This document shows positions 9,868 through 21,211 of a stretch of 64,000 nt of DNA, piece by piece. A program made the translations under genes and the position numbers. Each line of letters starts with the position of its first letter. Positions within the stretch are counted from its first letter, which is position 1. This DNA is from Adiantum capillus-veneris (Eukaryota; Streptophyta; Polypodiopsida; Polypodiales; Pteridaceae), in contig CM043948.1 of the NCBI GenBank assembly GCA_014529385.2, forward strand, positions 24,238,451 through 24,302,450, written 5' to 3'. Below the pieces are notes generated by a model. It made no database searches. It saw only the letters and a program-made list of their open reading frames with translations, and had not been told where the DNA came from.

Positions 9868-12030
9868 AGGTCTTGAGTTCAATTCTCAAAGCACCTTTAA
9901 TGAAAATTGGAATCCTAAATTGAAGGAAGAGGTGGATAGATTGGTTGCCCGATTCTTCTTCCACGACCACATTGCCTTCATGCTTCGCGGTGAGTTTCCA
10001 CTGTGACTTGGCATATGCACGTTGCAATCTCCCATTTTGTATTTCATTATGGGGTCTCGACTCTCCATACTAACACAACATGCTCTTTTTTGTGTGGATA
10101 GGTTTCTTTACTTTCGAACCATGGTTACGAAAATAGGGGAATATGGCCCCTCAAATACCACCTTCATTGGAGAGGCTTCGCACCACCCTCCTTGACAAAG
10201 AGAAGCTTGTCGTGGAGCAAGCGGCCCAAGCAACAAAGGATTTGTGGGAGACCAATGGCATCTCTCACCTTGTAGATGGATGGAGCGACACCCGCAAGCG
10301 GTCCATCCACGGAGTGGTGGCTTACTCTCGGGGGGAGATGTACTTTGTGGAGTCCATGATGCATTCGACAGTGGCAAGGCCGCGGAGATGCTTGTTGCAG
10401 AGTGGACAAGCACCATAGAGATCATCGGCTTGGAGAATGTCCTTCGTATGGTTGCAGATGGAGAGGCGTCAAATAGGGCAACCGGGGCTATCATTGAGGG
10501 CATGTATCGCACTATCCATGTCACATTTTGCATGGCGCATTGCCTGAACAACCTCCTCAAGGACATAGGGAGCTTGTCATTGATTTCACCCACCATTAGT
10601 GACGCCAATCAAATTGTGTCCTTTGTGCTCAACCATCAAAAAGTGCACCACGAGTTCTCAAAGAGGAGCCACTTGTCCTTGCTCAAATATTCAGAGACAA
10701 GATTTGCATTCAATTGGCTTATGCTAGGCCGCTTGTCTACATGTGGTGGAGCCTTAAGGGGCCTCTTTCTAGTGATGAGTTTCATGCCATGCCGGAGTCT
10801 ACATCAGCAACAAGGTTGAAATGTCGAGAATGGGCCGACGCTGCCACTTGGTGGGAGAAGGTGAAGACTCTTGACGCCATGGTCAAGCCTATTCTACACC
10901 TACTTTGAGTTGTGGATAGCTTGCAGCCATGCATCGGCAAAGTCTACGAAGCCATGGATCGGATGATAGAGATACTTGAGAAGCTTGTGCATGACTCTAT
11001 TCACTATGCGGACATTCGTGCTTGTGTGAGTCTAGGTGGAATGGATACTACTCTCCACTTCATGCGGCACCTTATGTGCTTGACCCCGAGTTTCAGGAAA
11101 GGCGTCAAGAGACTGACAAGGAGGTGAGCAAAGGATGGCGGCTTGCATTGGCGGCTTGAGCCTAGCAATGACATTAGGCGCAAGGTTAGATATGAGCTTC
11201 TCAACTACATGCAAAAGAAGGGCTCCTATGGATGTGTAGATGCACAGGTTGATCGCAACATATTGGCTCGGTTTTGTGGTGGGAGGACTATGGAGGAGAT
11301 GGCCTACATTTGCAGTGCTTGGCTGTTAGTGTCCTTAGCCAAGCATGCACCACTAGTTGCTTGAAGCAACTATGGAGTGTGTACAACCACATTGCCTCTA
11401 AGAAAAGGAATCGCCTTGGGGTCCAAACGACCAATGATTTGGTGTTTGTGAGCGCTAACTTGCGCATGCTTTCCAAGAGCGTCACACACAAGGCAGATCC
11501 CTTCACTGAGTGGGAGATGGCACAAGAGAATCCATCTATGGCCGAGATACTTTTGGAGGAGCTAGTGGAGGATTGCGAGCCTCAGTGCGAGCCTCGCGAG
11601 GCCTCATATGTTGCTGACAACCTCGACTATGACGATGATGTGAAGATTCAACAGGGGAGCACTTCCGGAGTTTGATGATCATTGATCACTGTAGGGTCTA
11701 GAGTCTACTCCTCTACCTAGCCCTTTGTACTTTTGTTTATCCTTGAGGCTTGTCAGCTTTGAGCCCTTGTGGCATGCACTTTTAATTTTGTATCCATTGA
11801 TGTTTTATTAGCACATTTACGTCTATGACTCATGCTCTTTGGTCTAGTTAGTGTAAATTTGTGGTCAAAGTGATTCTTTGTGTGTGTGGCATGTGTGTAG
11901 GTCAAAAAATGCCAAAAACCTCTTTTTTTTTTTTGCCATTCCGACCCTCGTCCCCGTTCCCTAACTTTTGCCGTCCCGTCCCCATTCCCGTCCCCGTCCC
12001 CGTCCCCGATCCCGACCCGCCGTTTCATGT
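9866..12030 (+). mobile_element. 5'-truncated hAT element (hAT-1)
   Basis: Starts abruptly after the LINE-1 (TC)n tail, inside the transposase gene just before the VARFFFHDH motif, so the BED finger and promoter are missing. It runs through the transposase gene and an AT-rich 3' region. At the right end is a C-rich block of repeated CCCGTCCCCGTTCC motifs (about 11945-12022), which are probably subterminal repeats. Neither terminal inverted repeat nor target duplication could be identified. The right junction with LINE-1 lies between 12020 and 12036. Confidence 0.75.
9903..11675 (+). pseudogene. hAT transposase, broken (DUF659 + dimerisation domain)
   Basis: The coding pieces match the transposase of hAT-2 in order. 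VARFFFHDHIAF precedes an intron (about 9991-10101: GTGAGT...TACTAAC...GATAG). Then comes DUF659 with HLVDGWSDTRKRSIHG (about 10275), RMVADGEASNRATG (about 10450) and CMAHCLNNLLKDIG (about 10535). A middle region follows, then the C-terminal hAT dimerisation domain (NRLGVQTTNDLVFVSANLRML, about 11405-11470) and an acidic tail to the stop near 11675. A frameshift at about 10370 and stops near 10905 and 11125 disrupt it. hAT transposases cut and paste elements by an RNase H-like fold; this one is inactive. Confidence 0.8.
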
Positions 12031-12172
12031 AATTATGGTGATTATAGAGTGGCACTCTACATGACGGTGTGAGACCTATGAGACCACATTGAAGATGGCT
12101 ACTTGGAATTGTAATGGATCTATGAGGTTGGACGTTGGTGCCTTTTGAGGACAGTTTCAGAGAGAGACATTG

Positions 12173-13322
12173 GATGAATAAGTATATCCCAACGGCTGAC
12201 TTTAGCTCAGTTCGCTACCTCGCATGGGACAAGTGGGACGAGAGGCATTCGTGCCTGGCGTTGGAGCCCTATAAGGAGGCCGGCTTTGAACAAACACGTG
12301 GATACCTGCTGCAGCTCAATAGGAGCACTATAGTGAATAGAAAGGAGGAGAGAATGCTGGCTCTCGCGAGAGTAGGAGGGCTTAAACTGGCTGATAGTTA
12401 CATGTGCGGACACAGCATTTGCACGTTGTGCTCCCAGTTAGAGGGTCGTTCGCTTTCGCATTTGCTGATGAGATGTTCGGCGGTAGATGAAGCTAGGGGG
12501 CGCTAGCTAAACGATTCAACTCCACCTTCAACGTAATCGACCCTTCGTTGGACCTTGAAGAAAGTACCGTTATCCTCCTTGGTGAGGAGGCTCGCGAGAA
12601 GTGGATGCCCTTTTGGGTACGTCGTGATCCGCACTCGAGGGACGGAACTGCAGGGCACGTGCCTCTGGCGAAGTTCCTCAATGAAGTTGTACCCCGGTAT
12701 TTGGGTGCTCTGCATAGGCAGATGGGGAGATAATGCTCCCCTTCCTATGCTATTATTTTGAATCCGATCCCTTTCGGGGGAAATGAGGTAATTCTCCCCA
12801 AGCGAAGCCAGATGAGCTACAAGAGCGCCCAAGTGCCATCCCCCCCCAAGGGGGTCAACTTCACCTAAAAGGGGTTGGGAGGTGCAAAAGGGAGACATTA
12901 GCATCCTCAGCGGACGCCACCTGTGAGCCGACGCCCTTCCAAGCGGGTATGGCATTTCCTAGGGGAAAACCGTCGGGTTTCAAAGGCAGTTTAGTGAGGT
13001 GAGCGATAAGTTACCTAGAGGAGGCAACTCCAAAGGGAAGACCGAAGCAAGTCCCACAGTACTTGGGTCTCTGAACAGAGGTACTTGGTCGCTGTCACGC
13101 CCAAATCCAAGTGGTGAAGTGGGTCTCTCAAGGGATCAGTCATGGCCCTAAGAGTGTAGATAATTCTGAACTCTCGTACTCCAGAGAAAACTAGTGACAA
13201 AAGCGTTTGCCTTCAGTTTCTGAGTGCATAGTCCTGGTCGTTCTTCTTGTATACTTTTTTGGTGTATGAGGGGAGCGGCTGGGCGTGTCCTACCCGACTC
13301 CGAAAACAAAACAGAACAAAAA
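12173..13322 (+). mobile_element. LINE-2 fragment, copy 2, inside LINE-1 endonuclease
   Basis: A 5'-truncated LINE-2 that splits the LINE-1 endonuclease gene. The left flank ends gacattg and the right flank resumes ttgttttcttctc; uninterrupted copy 3 reads gacattgttttcttctc. An imperfect 6-bp duplication acattg/acgttg is visible. It encodes the ORF2 C-terminus: WMNKYIPTADFSSVRYLAWD..., a Cys-His finger (CTLC...HLLMRC, about 12418-12478, the zf-RVT type) and, after a frameshift, ...FWVRRDPHSRDGTAGH...YLGALHRQMGR-stop (12733). A 3' UTR and an A-rich tail (aaaacaaaacagaacaaaaa) follow. Confidence 0.85.
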
Positions 13323-14100
13323 ACGTTGTTTTCTTCTCAGAGACTCATTAGGCCCCTGGACAACTTATGCCACATGTGGTGGGATACAGATGGGAGAACC
13401 GCCACAGGACAGTCGCGAGATGTGACCATGTGAGTAGAGGTTCAGGAGGAGTAGCAATGCTATTTAGGGAGGAGTTACAGCCACTACTACATATTGTACG
13501 GGAGATGATCATGCTAGATACATGTGGGTGAGGCTGAGAGCTGACACAAGCCGATTTCTATACATTGCCATATGTTACTTCCCCGCGAGTACGTCAATAT
13601 ATAATGCACTTAGAGGACAGTCGCCTTTCTCTATACTAGATGATCATATATGGGAGTTTTCTAGGGATGGTGATATCTTCCTCCTAGGGGACTTCAATTG
13701 CCAATTAGGCAACTCTCAGACAGTCTTCTACGACACTTCATATGAGATGCTTAGAGAGCTGGACGTGGGTGACTTGGGCCTTGACAGATGCTCACATGAT
13801 AGAGAGCAGATGGAGTATGGTAGACACATCACGTAGATGACGACCACACATGGGTTAGCCATACTTAATGGCTTACAACGATTTCCTGGAGCAGTCGGTT
13901 TCACATGCTTTCCACACAAACACAGGGCCAGTACAGTCAATTTTGTTATGGCACAACGAAGCTTTATTCCTTGTATTCAGGATTTCATAGAGGGAGCCAG
14001 ACGAGTGGGTGTAGGAGTGGATCATGCTCTTTGACATTGTCCGTTTCATTTCAGTTTAGTACAATCGAAACATCAGGAGGCAGGTCACATACCCGTATAC
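13323..14100 (+). pseudogene. LINE-1 copy 2 endonuclease (EEP/APE type), broken
   Basis: Aligns with the endonuclease of copy 3. It shows YMWVRLRADTSRFLYIAICY, IFLLGDFNCQLGNSQT (the catalytic GDFN motif, about 13690) and CFPHKHRASTVNFVMAQ near the end. In this family the final motif includes S-x-I/V-D-Y/H; here copy 2 has VNF where copy 3 has VDY, so a catalytic Asp is lost. Stops near 13836 and 14034 add further damage. The domain nicks target DNA for target-primed reverse transcription. Confidence 0.8.
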
Positions 14101-14175
14101 ATTACACCAGAGATTGACTCGGTTTATACAAAGGAGATCTATAGCCCTCTATGCACAGCTAGTCTTGTCCTCACA

Positions 14176-15735
14176 ATGGAGGAGTGCATCAGTTTATTGA
14201 CCGAGACACTGCATGGTGCAGCATCAGAGGCATACCCACACACTCAGTTGGGTCGAAGGCGACATTCTGGGAGCATTCCCCAAAATAGTTGGTATGATGA
14301 GGAGTGCAGAGAGATGAGAGCCACTTCAGAGAGATCTTCTTTTAGGAGTTATCACTTACAGACAGTCTCAGATTGCTTCTCCACGCCTTGTGCGACGAAA
14401 GAAACGAGCTTACTTGGCCGTGATGGAGCGAGACTTGTATAGGCTGTTCTTGATTAGAGACTCAAGAGAGGCATGGCGATTCTTTGATGAGCACTCCCTC
14501 CCCCATTGATTACTTCTCCTGATGTGTGGGGCCAGTATGCGACATCGTTATATACAGTTCGTGGACAGGACCCCCTTCTAGATTCTACAGAGCCATGCTC
14601 ACCTACGAGTGCCTTTTTTACCACTGAGATGGTAAAGAGAGCCATTGACAAGAGGTGGACCAGCAGGGTATATGATCAGGATGGTTAGTAGCAGAGCACT
14701 TTATACATGCTAGAGATATGTTGATAGAGGTTCTTGCAGTGTTGTTCAATCATGCCATGTGTGAGGGGTTACCTGAGACTTGGAGATTGTCTACTATTGT
14801 GCCTATCTTCAAGGCAGGTGGTCCTACAAAGCGTGGGAATTACCGCACTATTATGGTTGGGCACACATTGGCACGGTTGTATGCATCCATTCTTGAGCAA
14901 CAGTTGAGTAAATAGGTAGAGGGTGAGGGTGTACAGGCAAAGGGCCACGCCGGTTTTAGCAGGGGTTTTTCCACTCTTGATCATATTTTGACACTCAGAG
15001 CCATCATTGAGGGCAGGTCACATGGGAGACGGATTTATTGTAGCTTCGTGGATTTCGGCAAATAATTTGACATGGTACCGAGAGCTCGATTGATGCGCAA
15101 ACTGCAGGAGATGGGGGTGCCCATAGTGTTGATTTGGGGGATTATGGCTCTATACAGATCAATGATGGAACATGTACGCACGTTGGAGGGGATATCTGAT
15201 TTAGTTCACTCCACACCATTGGGGTGAAACAGGGTTGCCCATTGTCTCCTACTCTATTTGGTATGTATGTTAATGAGGTGTGTGATTACATTGACAGAGA
15301 GGGTGATAGAGGTGCCCAACTGGTAGGGATGTGGATCCGATTGTTGCTATATGCTGATGATATTGTGTTGATCTCCGACTCACCAAAGGGTATGCAGGGA
15401 CAGTTGGATGTATTACATGGTTTTGTAGTGGATAGTGGATTGTCTATAAACCTTGGTAAAACCAAGGTTATGGTGTTTAACTCCACACCCCACCACAGTG
15501 GATCAAGAGATCAGCACCGACTTTCACCTATGGTCCCATTGTAGAGTATACAGATGCATACACTTACCTTGGGGTTGTCTTCACTGGGCCAAGGTTTTCT
15601 TTGGGGAGAGCAACAAAGACTAGACTGACTAGAGCTTATGCGGCCTTGGAAGGCTTGGAGACGATGTGTTCGCAGGTTCAGTTCCAGGAACCTCGGACAA
15701 AGTTATCGCTCTTTGATACTTTAGTAGCCTGAGCT
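14176..15735 (+). pseudogene. LINE-1 copy 2 reverse transcriptase, broken
   Basis: RT_nLTR-type reverse transcriptase in several frames. It shows ETWRLSTIVPIFKAGG, GNYRTIMVGHTLARLYASIL, RGFSTLDHILTLRAIIE-like and FVDFGK-stop-FDMVPRARL. The catalytic LLLYADDIVLISDS has its YADD box intact (15350-15361), followed by LGKTKVMVFNS and a thumb-like region ending near 15735. In-frame stops (near 14690, 14915, 15065 and 15544) and small indels prevent a product. The protein copied element RNA at the nicked target. Confidence 0.85.
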
Positions 15736-16349
15736 ATGTTGTATGGGGTGCAGATATGGGGACCTTCTGTAGGCCAGGATGGTTGGAGATGTATGGAGAG
15801 GCCCTTGGTACAGAGCTACCCGGAATGCGGAACGAGAACGGCGACGAGCCTCCCTGCGGAACGGGGGAACGAGAATGGGCCCGGAACGGGAACGACGCGG
15901 AACGTGAGGCTAAAAAAACACCCAAATATTGTTTTTTTTAGCGTTATGTGTTTGAATATAAGTAGTACTAGAGTCCTTTGACTCTTAATACCCACAAAAA
16001 ACACGATTCGAAGACCATTCAACCTTATTATGACTTGATTGGGATGTGCAGCGCCCAGAGTACATAGCACATATACAACATTGAGCAAACACAATGCCTA
16101 TACACAATGCTCTCAAATAATTGCAAGAGTAATAGTTAGAGATAACACTTTGGAATTAATTATGGCTAACAAGCCTCAAGGGCTGCCAAAGTTCTACAGA
16201 AAAACCAAAGGGGGGCAAACCAATGACCACAATACCAAAAGACTGAAGGTGACAAATACCATAAAGATGCTAGTAGCTACAAATGGCAAAGAGGGCAAGG
16301 CTCAAGCAGCCATACAAAAAGGTAAGGATAAATGGCAAAGACTCAAGAT

Positions 16350-18545
16350 TCAAGAGCCACTAGCCTGAGAGGCCTCCCAATCCGTAGTAACCGGCTGTAA
16401 ATCATGCACATCCTCCCATTCCTCATCATCGAGCTCTAGGCCCGGCTCGATCTTAGCCACGGATGAAGTACCTGGTGTTGGTGAATGTGCATCTCCACCT
16501 GCTTGAGGAGCCTCTTGCTCCATCACCCACTGTGTAAAAGAATCTGTCTGTTTGTCTGTACTCTTGCAAAGCATTTTCAAATTTGCGCTGACAAAGACAA
16601 GATCATTAGCCTTCTCCACTCCAAGCCGATTCCTCGTCTTGGAAGCAATGTGGCTAAAGGTACTCCACAATTTCTCCAAGCATGAGGTACTAACTGACTG
16701 GCTGAGAATACGGATCGCCAATCTCTGAAGCTCAGGGCCATCATAGCCATAGTCCTCCCACCATAGCACTGAACCTATCTTTCTACGATCAATCTGAGCA
16801 TCTGGACTGCCAAATGATCCCCGCATGATGCATCTCTCTGTACTGTCTCAATTGATCTCTGACAATGCGTCGCCCATCTCTGTTTAGAACCATCTTGTTT
16901 AAGATCTCTGTAAATTGGTTCATGACTTCCCTATCTGTCTCTTGCCCTGCACCTTGGAACTCTGGATCCACCATGTACGCTGCCCCGTGTAAAGTAGAGG
17001 CATATGAATTCCACCTCGAGCTGCAAAGCGCATGGATCTCCTCATATTGCTCTGCGTTCGGCTCAAGCTGTGCAAGCTGCTCAATCATGCGGTCCATTGC
17101 CTTATAAATCTTGCCAATGCAAGGATCCATGCCATCCAGAACTCGAAGCAAATGAACCACCGGTTTTACCTGGGCGTCTAGACTCTTGAGCTCCTTTCAG
17201 AACTCAAGATGCTCTGCCTTATCCTTGCACAAAATCCCTACAACTATCTTTGCATAGGGGGAGGTTGTGAACTCATCACTGATGAAGACATGTCGGACAG
17301 CATTTTGACATTCAGACAGCCTTTGCACAAGAAGAAGTTGAATGCGAAGCGGGTGTCTGAATACTTTAGAAGCACTTTGTTGCCCGACCTCTTGAGGTAC
17401 TCACTCCGAACCAAGTTGTGATTGTTGATGAAAGTAACAATCTTCACCGCATCAGCAATGAATGGAGCAATCCAGTCTAGCTTGCCGATGAAAGATGTTC
17501 AAGCAGTGTACCATGCAAAAGCACACTGTCGCATGCGGATAGTGGCCCTCTATAGTAGTTGCTGCTGCCCTGTTTGATGCCTCCCCATCTGTGACAAAGG
17601 CCACCGCGTGTTGCTTACCGATTGTTTCTATGGCCGTTGTCCACTCTGCAGAGAGGACATCGGCGGACTTGCCACTCTCGGTGGCATCATGAGAGTGCAC
17701 AAAGTACATCTCTCCGCTCGAGTATGCGACGAGACCGTGGATAGATCTCTTCCTTGTATCGCTCCACCCGTCGGCAATGAGGGAAACGCCATGTTTTGCC
17801 CAAAGACGTTGAATATTGAGGGTTGCTTGCTCCACAATAGCCTTCTCTCGATCGAGCAAAGTGGTTTGGAGAGCCTCTGAAGATGGCGGCACATAGCCGG
17901 TGCCATACTCTCCTATCCGTTGCACCATGACTTTCCAATACTCCGTCCTATTTCGATCAAACATAGAAGAGGTTAGTATCAAAAAGGTGGAAACGACGAT
18001 AACGGAAGAAATGAGAGAGAAGATTGATAAATCATAAAACAATGAACATACCTCGCCGCGACAAATGGGATATGGTCGTGATAGAAGAATCGGGCGACAG
18101 CCGCATCCACCCCTTCCTTCTTCTTTGGGTCCCAAGAGGTGGCAAGGGTCCTTTGGCGATGAATTGGACCTTGTGAAGATGCACCAACACCTACACCGGG
18201 TAGAGAGGAAGAAGGGAAAATGAGGGTCTTTGGATCAATACCTTTGCGTGCGGGCTTGGCTTTATGGTTTAATTGCCGATCCTTTTCTTGGAGCTGCTTC
18301 CTCTTCTCGATGGTTATGTTGGTGCAAAATCTCACCTCATGTCCGGGCACTCCAAGAAAGTGTGCCCTCACTTTGTCATGCCCCCCTTTCCACATGTAAG
18401 AGCATAGCTTGCATGCCCATGCACGAGAACCTCCCGCCGTCGACAAGGTGCCCTCCGAGGTCACTTCATCCCACCACGACCATTCCTTCGCCTTTTGAGT
18501 GTTGCCCGCATGAACGGAGGGGGTTGTACGAGAAGAAGAGGCCAT
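16350..18545 (-). pseudogene. hAT-2 transposase (BED + DUF659 + dimerisation), frame-broken
   Basis: Starts MASSSRTTPSVHAG at 18545. A BED-type zinc finger (WACKLCSYMWKGGHDKVRAHF...H, about codons 44-75) binds DNA. After exon 1, an intron of about 100 bp runs from GTATGT (about 18052) to ...TACTAAC...AATAG (about 17951). DUF659 follows with LIADGWSDTRKRSIHG (about 17755), FVTDGEASNRAA (about 17590) and CMVHCLN (about 17510). One-base frameshifts near 17490-17500 and 17335 and a stop near 17197 break the middle. The C-terminus keeps NRLGVEKANDLVFVSANLKML, the hAT dimerisation motif, and an acidic tail ending at 16350. The element moved by this enzyme family, but this copy is dead by a few small lesions. 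Confidence 0.85.
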
Positions 18546-18552
18546 GGATTAT

Positions 18553-18554
<2 letters not shown>

Positions 18555-18629
<75 letters not shown>
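18555..18629. repeat. (GA)n microsatellite in hAT-2 leader
   Basis: About 75 bp of uninterrupted GA on the plus strand, ending a few bases upstream of the transposase ATG at 18545. On the coding strand it is a (TC)n 5' leader. Confidence 0.98.
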
Positions 18630-18631
<2 letters not shown>

Positions 18632-19186
18632 CTTGAGCAATGAGAAGTTGAAACTTGAGATAGAGAGCTTGAGAGAGAGGCTTCACCTCTTGAAAGTTGA
18701 GACCGAGAGGAGAGCTTGAGCCTTGAGCCTTGAGGGTTAGCCCAAGAGAGAGAGAGAGGTGGAGAGCTTGAGCCTTAAGGGTTAGCCCAAGAGAGGAAGA
18801 GAGAGGTTGAGAGCTTGAGCCTTGAGGCACTATGGTTTGAGAGTTGAGAGCAAGGGAGAGAGGGCCTTTAGCCTTGATGCATTTGTGAAGAAGGGGGGAA
18901 GAAGGGGCTATTATATAAGCTATGGAGGTGTACACTGTAAATGGACGTTGCCGCCCCAAACAGTCACATTTTGTAAAACTCAAAAAACTGCCGTTTCTAG
19001 CCGTTGGCAGCGGTTCCGGCCGTTCTGATGCATTCTCGGCTGTTCTTGCCCTGCCGTTCCAATCACAGACCGCCTACCGGAATGTCCGTCCGTTCCGAAA
19101 CGTTCCCTTCACTCCCAGCCGGCCGGAACGCCGTTCCGGCGTTCCAAGGCCTCAAAAATCCTTTCCCCGGTAACTCTGGCTTGGTA

Positions 19187-20286
19187 TCTATGATCTCTAC
19201 TAATCAGAGCCAAGGCCTCCGTACCCCACGCTATCATTCGAGCAGAGCTAGCTGCCCCTCCTATGGAGATTGAGGTGCTTATCAGGTCTTCTTTGTGCAC
19301 AGCTCGTGGGATACTACTAGAGACAAATATGCTAGACTGGCCCTTGAGTCTTCCAGACAACGAGCTCTTGAGGGGGACACTTCATGCTGGTATGCACAAA
19401 TGACATCATGGTTTCAGATGCATGGCTTCACCATGCTGCCTCCTTTCGAGTACTCTCTTCAAACACCCTCGACGTCTCTTACACGGATGAAGATTACTAG
19501 ACTCATTCGTCAGGACCTGATCCAGCTGGATACCAGGAGGACATGGATAGAGCCGCCACAGGAGTTGGGCACGAAGATGGCTTTCTCTAGAGAGCATCTT
19601 CTCCAGGTCACAAAAGATGGGTTTGTGATTTGACCAAGCTACATGGATACAGATATGTCTCATGGTTTGCGGTGTGCCATTGGTTAGATACGCACATCCT
19701 CACATGAGCTGGAGATTAAGACTGGTAGATTTAGAGGGATACCAATAGACAACAAGATATGCCGCTTATGCCAGCTAGAGCCAGAGACAGAGTTACATTA
19801 CATATGTCATTGCACAGTGTACTATGAGGTTCGGGGCCGTTTCCATTGCTTATTCAGAGAGGGTTTCGGTCCTTTCTCTAGGGTCATGAGTTATGAGGAT
19901 CAGAGATGTCTTGGGCTATATCTACTTGAGTTACACAGAGATAGAGACACTTTATTGGGGGGAGCTAGAGAGACAATCCCAGAGACAGATTAGAGATTTC
20001 TTTTCACTAGATATGGGATAGTGAGAGGAGCAATCATCACTGTAGAGCTCGGCCTTTACTCATTCGACCACTACCGACACTCTCATCGACCGAGCATTGG
20101 AGCTACGGAGATTTTGACGGCCACGATTGAGGAGAGGGGCTACATAGCATTGACGGAGACTACATCAGAGGATTCGAGCCATACTCTCTCGACATCCATA
20201 GTGCAAATGAGGATGGATTCTAGTAGTAGTAGTATTTTTGTTCTAGCCTTTTTGTACCCAGACATGGTATCAGATTCACTATTTTG
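19187..20286 (+). pseudogene. LINE-1 copy 2 ORF2 C-terminus and 3' UTR
   Basis: Continues the LINE-1 after hAT-2: SMISTNQSQGLRTPRYHSSR, then QMHGFTMLPPFEYSLQTPS and the Cys-His finger CRLCQLEPETELHYICHC (about 19760-19815), typical of the C-terminus of plant non-LTR ORF2. It then reads VMSYEDQRCLGLYLLELHRD. Stops break the frame. The 3' UTR includes gacatggtatcagattcac and stops just short of the family's (TC)n tail. Confidence 0.75.
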
Positions 20287-20289
20287 TAA

Positions 20290-20749
20290 CAGACGGGTTA
20301 TCATGGAAGATGAGGAGAAGGGAAAGGTAGGGAAGCTCCTTGTACACCCACTCTTATTAACATGACGCTCGAAGAGGAATAAAGGAGGAGGATGCGGGCT
20401 CTACATGTGACGGTAACCGGCCTCAAGGACATAAACAATGTGGAAAAAGAGGTCACAATCCTCACATCCATGATGGGGGTGGACAAGCCTTCACACACAA
20501 AGGCATGGAGAGTGGGCAAGAAGAGCGGTGGCCCGGGAGAATCTTCAAAAGAGAGAGCTCTCATACTACGCTTCCCCTCCTTGGAAGAGAAGAAGAAATT
20601 CTTGAAAAAGAGGCCTACTGTCAAGAAGACAGGTATTTTCCTCGGTGATGATCTCACTCTCTGACAACTTGCACGTATGAGAGAGGTAATGCCAGAGGTT
20701 ACCGTGGCAAGGGAGAAGGGAAAGAGGGCCTTTTACAGAGATGGTCCGG
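20290..20749 (+). pseudogene. LINE-1 copy 3, ORF1 C-terminal part
   Basis: Coding pieces MRALHVTVTGLKDINNVEKE..., ERALILRFPSLEEKKKFLKK and KTGIFLGDDLTL-stop-QLARMREVMPEV resemble the C-terminal nucleic-acid-binding part of plant LINE ORF1 proteins, where an E/D-x-L-T segment is followed by a charged helix. It ends in mid-sequence at the composite insertion (20749) and continues at 30430. One in-frame stop is present near 20662. The 5' part of ORF1 is missing: it joins copy 2 directly. Confidence 0.6.
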
Positions 20750-21080
20750 TGTAACAGACTTGGACACTCCAAGTCAAGAATAAACCGCGACAGCACCAAA
20801 TAACCACTTCAAAACAATTCACAGATCACAATAGATTTGCACTGGCCCGGCGGAGTTCCGTGCCTAGAGATATTGGCCCCAAAGACTGGCGCCCCTTTCG
20901 ATATTTCTTTTTGTATTAATCAATCATCAAAGTACAAGAGAGCGGTTAGGGTTTCACTCTCAGACTCTGCATCCAGATGCTCTGAGAAGTGAGGCCCTCA
21001 CCACTAATTTAAAGGTTACAAGGGATGCCCAAAAGCAGAGCCCCAAAAGCTTTTAAAATCAAAAGCATCAGTTCTTTCTC
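20750..21080 (-). repeat. LTR-like arm 1 (331 bp)
   Basis: The reverse complement aligns over its whole length with arm 2. It includes the shared GGGGCGCC block at 20888-20910. Its outer end is the U5-type terminus. Confidence 0.9.
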
Positions 21081-21211
21081 TCTTGATGCTTTTGGGAGAG
21101 AGAACTGATGCTTTTGATTTTAAAAGCTTTTGGGGCTCTGCTTTTGGGCATCCCTTGTAACCTTTAAATTAGTGGTGAGGGCCTCACTTCTCAGAGCATC
21201 TGGATGCAGAG

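Larger units (their letters stand above)
15811..19178 (-). mobile_element. Complete hAT element with TIRs and 8-bp TSD (hAT-2)
   Basis: It splits the LINE-1 copy 2 ORF2 C-terminus; uninterrupted copy 3 has ggccattggtatctatg here. The left end is CAGAGCTACCCGG (15811). The right end, read on the other strand, is CAGAGTTACCGGG (ending 19178). The flanks ccttggta (15803-15810) and gcttggta (19179-19186) are an 8-bp target duplication with one change, as expected for hAT. Both subterminal regions are rich in GTTCCG/CGGAAC motifs (15820-15905; 19010-19150). A TATATAAG-like box lies near 18910-18920 on the minus strand. The transposase gene fills the middle. Confidence 0.9.
12036..20286 (+). mobile_element. 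LINE-1 copy 2, nearly full ORF2, interrupted twice
   Basis: A non-LTR retrotransposon aligned with copy 3 (30428-34080). It starts near the end of ORF1/start of ORF2 (ctacatgacggtgtgagacc), and MATWNCNGSMRLDVGA marks the endonuclease start at about 12093. It is interrupted at 12173-13322 by LINE-2 and at 15811-19178 by hAT-2, then resumes at 19187 through the ORF2 C-terminus and 3' UTR. It ends at about 20286 (tatcagattcactattttg), before the usual (TC)n tail, and abuts the ORF1 of copy 3 head to tail. Confidence 0.85.

Noticed and set aside
18549-18983. 144-codon frame with a long Ser-Leu run
   Set aside because: Product of the (GA)n/(TC)n tract in the hAT-2 leader.
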